A stretch of DNA of 64,000 nt from Streptomyces antibioticus. GTDB taxonomy: Bacteria > Actinomycetota > Actinomycetes > Streptomycetales > Streptomycetaceae. The translations under genes and the position numbers were made by a program. Below, piece after piece: positions 63,723-64,000 of the stretch. The stretch covers positions 829,717 to 893,716 of the forward strand of contig NZ_KQ948423.1 in the NCBI RefSeq assembly GCF_001514065.1. Reading direction: 5' to 3'. The stretch's first letter is position 1, and each line of letters begins with the position of its first letter. A model generated the notes under the pieces. The model was not told where the DNA came from, did not search any database, and saw only the letters and a list, made by a program, of their open reading frames with translations.

Positions 63723-63778
63723 GCGCCCATTGTCGCAAGCCGGGGGCCGTCAGGCTCGCCCAGCTCGTCCGGCGCACC

Positions 63779-64000
63779 TCAGCGGCAGTTGTCCGCCGCC
63801 TCGATCAGCCGGGCCGCCTCTCCCAGCGCCGCCCGCAGCACCGCCGGGTCCGTCGCCAGGTCGGCCTCGCCGGGGGGCAGCAGCCAGCCCGACCCCTCCA
63901 CCGGCGGCTCGGGGGTGAGCCGCAGCCCCCGACCGTCGGTCTCCGTACAGGTGCTGCCCGGCACGTCCCACGCGGCGGCCGTCCCCGGCGGGACCAAAAA
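63779..64000 (-). CDS. C-terminal part of a hypothetical protein (cut by right edge)
   Basis: The frame is open to the right edge and shows about 73 residues ending LRAALGEAARLIEAADNCR. It contains TCTETDGRGLRLTPEPPVEG and WLLPPGEADLATDPAVLRAA, a soluble, acidic sequence without membrane segments. The last bases of the window could provide a TTG start at 63997, but the true start probably lies outside. No family is recognised. It lies 56 bases upstream of the spermidine-synthase-like gene, in the same direction. Confidence 0.5.
   Translation of the reverse strand, partial: FLVPPGTAAAWDVPGSTCTETDGRGLRLTPEPPVEGSGWLLPPGEADLATDPAVLRAALGEAARLIEAADNCR

Noticed and set aside
1-64000. CRISPR array, phage or biosynthetic megasynthase
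   Set aside because: No short regularly spaced repeats, no phage structural genes and no NRPS/PKS modules were seen; the only natural-product locus is the NIS-type desferrioxamine operon.

Overview
The window is about 64 kb of very GC-rich actinobacterial DNA and almost certainly comes from a Streptomyces chromosome. The evidence is dense high-GC coding on both strands, a desferrioxamine operon under DmdR-type iron boxes, an adpA gene with a TTA (bldA-dependent) codon next to ornA, and a CebR-controlled cellobiose locus. From memory, not from a search, the gene order closely follows S. coelicolor around SCO2758 to SCO2805. The region is chromosomal core: I saw no rRNA, CRISPR array, prophage, transposase or integrase. 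One tRNA gene (His, GTG) is present.

Layout. 1-15.4 kb: exported proteins and envelope functions. These are the end of a family 3 N-acetylglucosaminidase, a lipoprotein, an S37 aminopeptidase, a small secreted protein, a fused two-half ABC exporter with the scar of a second exporter beside it, a secreted endonuclease I-type nuclease, a GT39 membrane glycosyltransferase, two serine beta-lactamase-fold proteins (one without the catalytic Lys) and a secreted phytase-like esterase. 15.4-22.5 kb: a thiamine-pyrophosphate enzyme, a ureohydrolase, a sodium:solute symporter and a divergent PucR regulator, best explained as a guanidino-compound or arginine catabolic module. 22.5-32 kb: a CDF metal transporter, acyl-CoA thioesterase II, an acyl-CoA dehydrogenase, then a TetR regulator divergent from a leucine/branched-chain acyl-CoA operon (methylcrotonyl-type carboxylase beta and alpha, HMG-CoA lyase, acyl-CoA dehydrogenase).

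32-39.3 kb: desferrioxamine. desE (uptake lipoprotein) and a ferric-siderophore reductase gene follow one iron box; desABCD follow a perfect iron box. DesA decarboxylates lysine to cadaverine, DesB N-hydroxylates it, DesC acylates it and DesD oligomerises the product. 39.4-47.6 kb: hexA (GH20) with a DasR-like site, a DUF4429/SHOCT protein, a Tat-exported purple-acid-type phosphatase, a small conserved protein, a glmS paralogue, a YaaH-like membrane protein and a universal stress protein. 47.6-50.4 kb: a small membrane protein, adpA, ornA and tRNA-His.

50.4-64 kb: an NTF2-like protein divergent from a TetR regulator, a GNAT acetyltransferase, cebR, cebEFG and bglC (cellobiose uptake and hydrolysis, with two CebR boxes), a CBM2-GH18 chitinase, an OmpR-type response regulator with its sensor kinase, a Pro/Ser-rich exported protein, a spermidine-synthase-like protein and a gene cut by the right edge.

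Common themes are polysaccharide and amino-sugar use (GH3, GH20, GH18, glmS, ceb/bglC), iron acquisition and developmental control. The least explained items are a 43-bp intergenic repeat present three times, several palindromic putative operators without an assigned regulator, and the exporter-gene scar at 4.2-4.4 kb.
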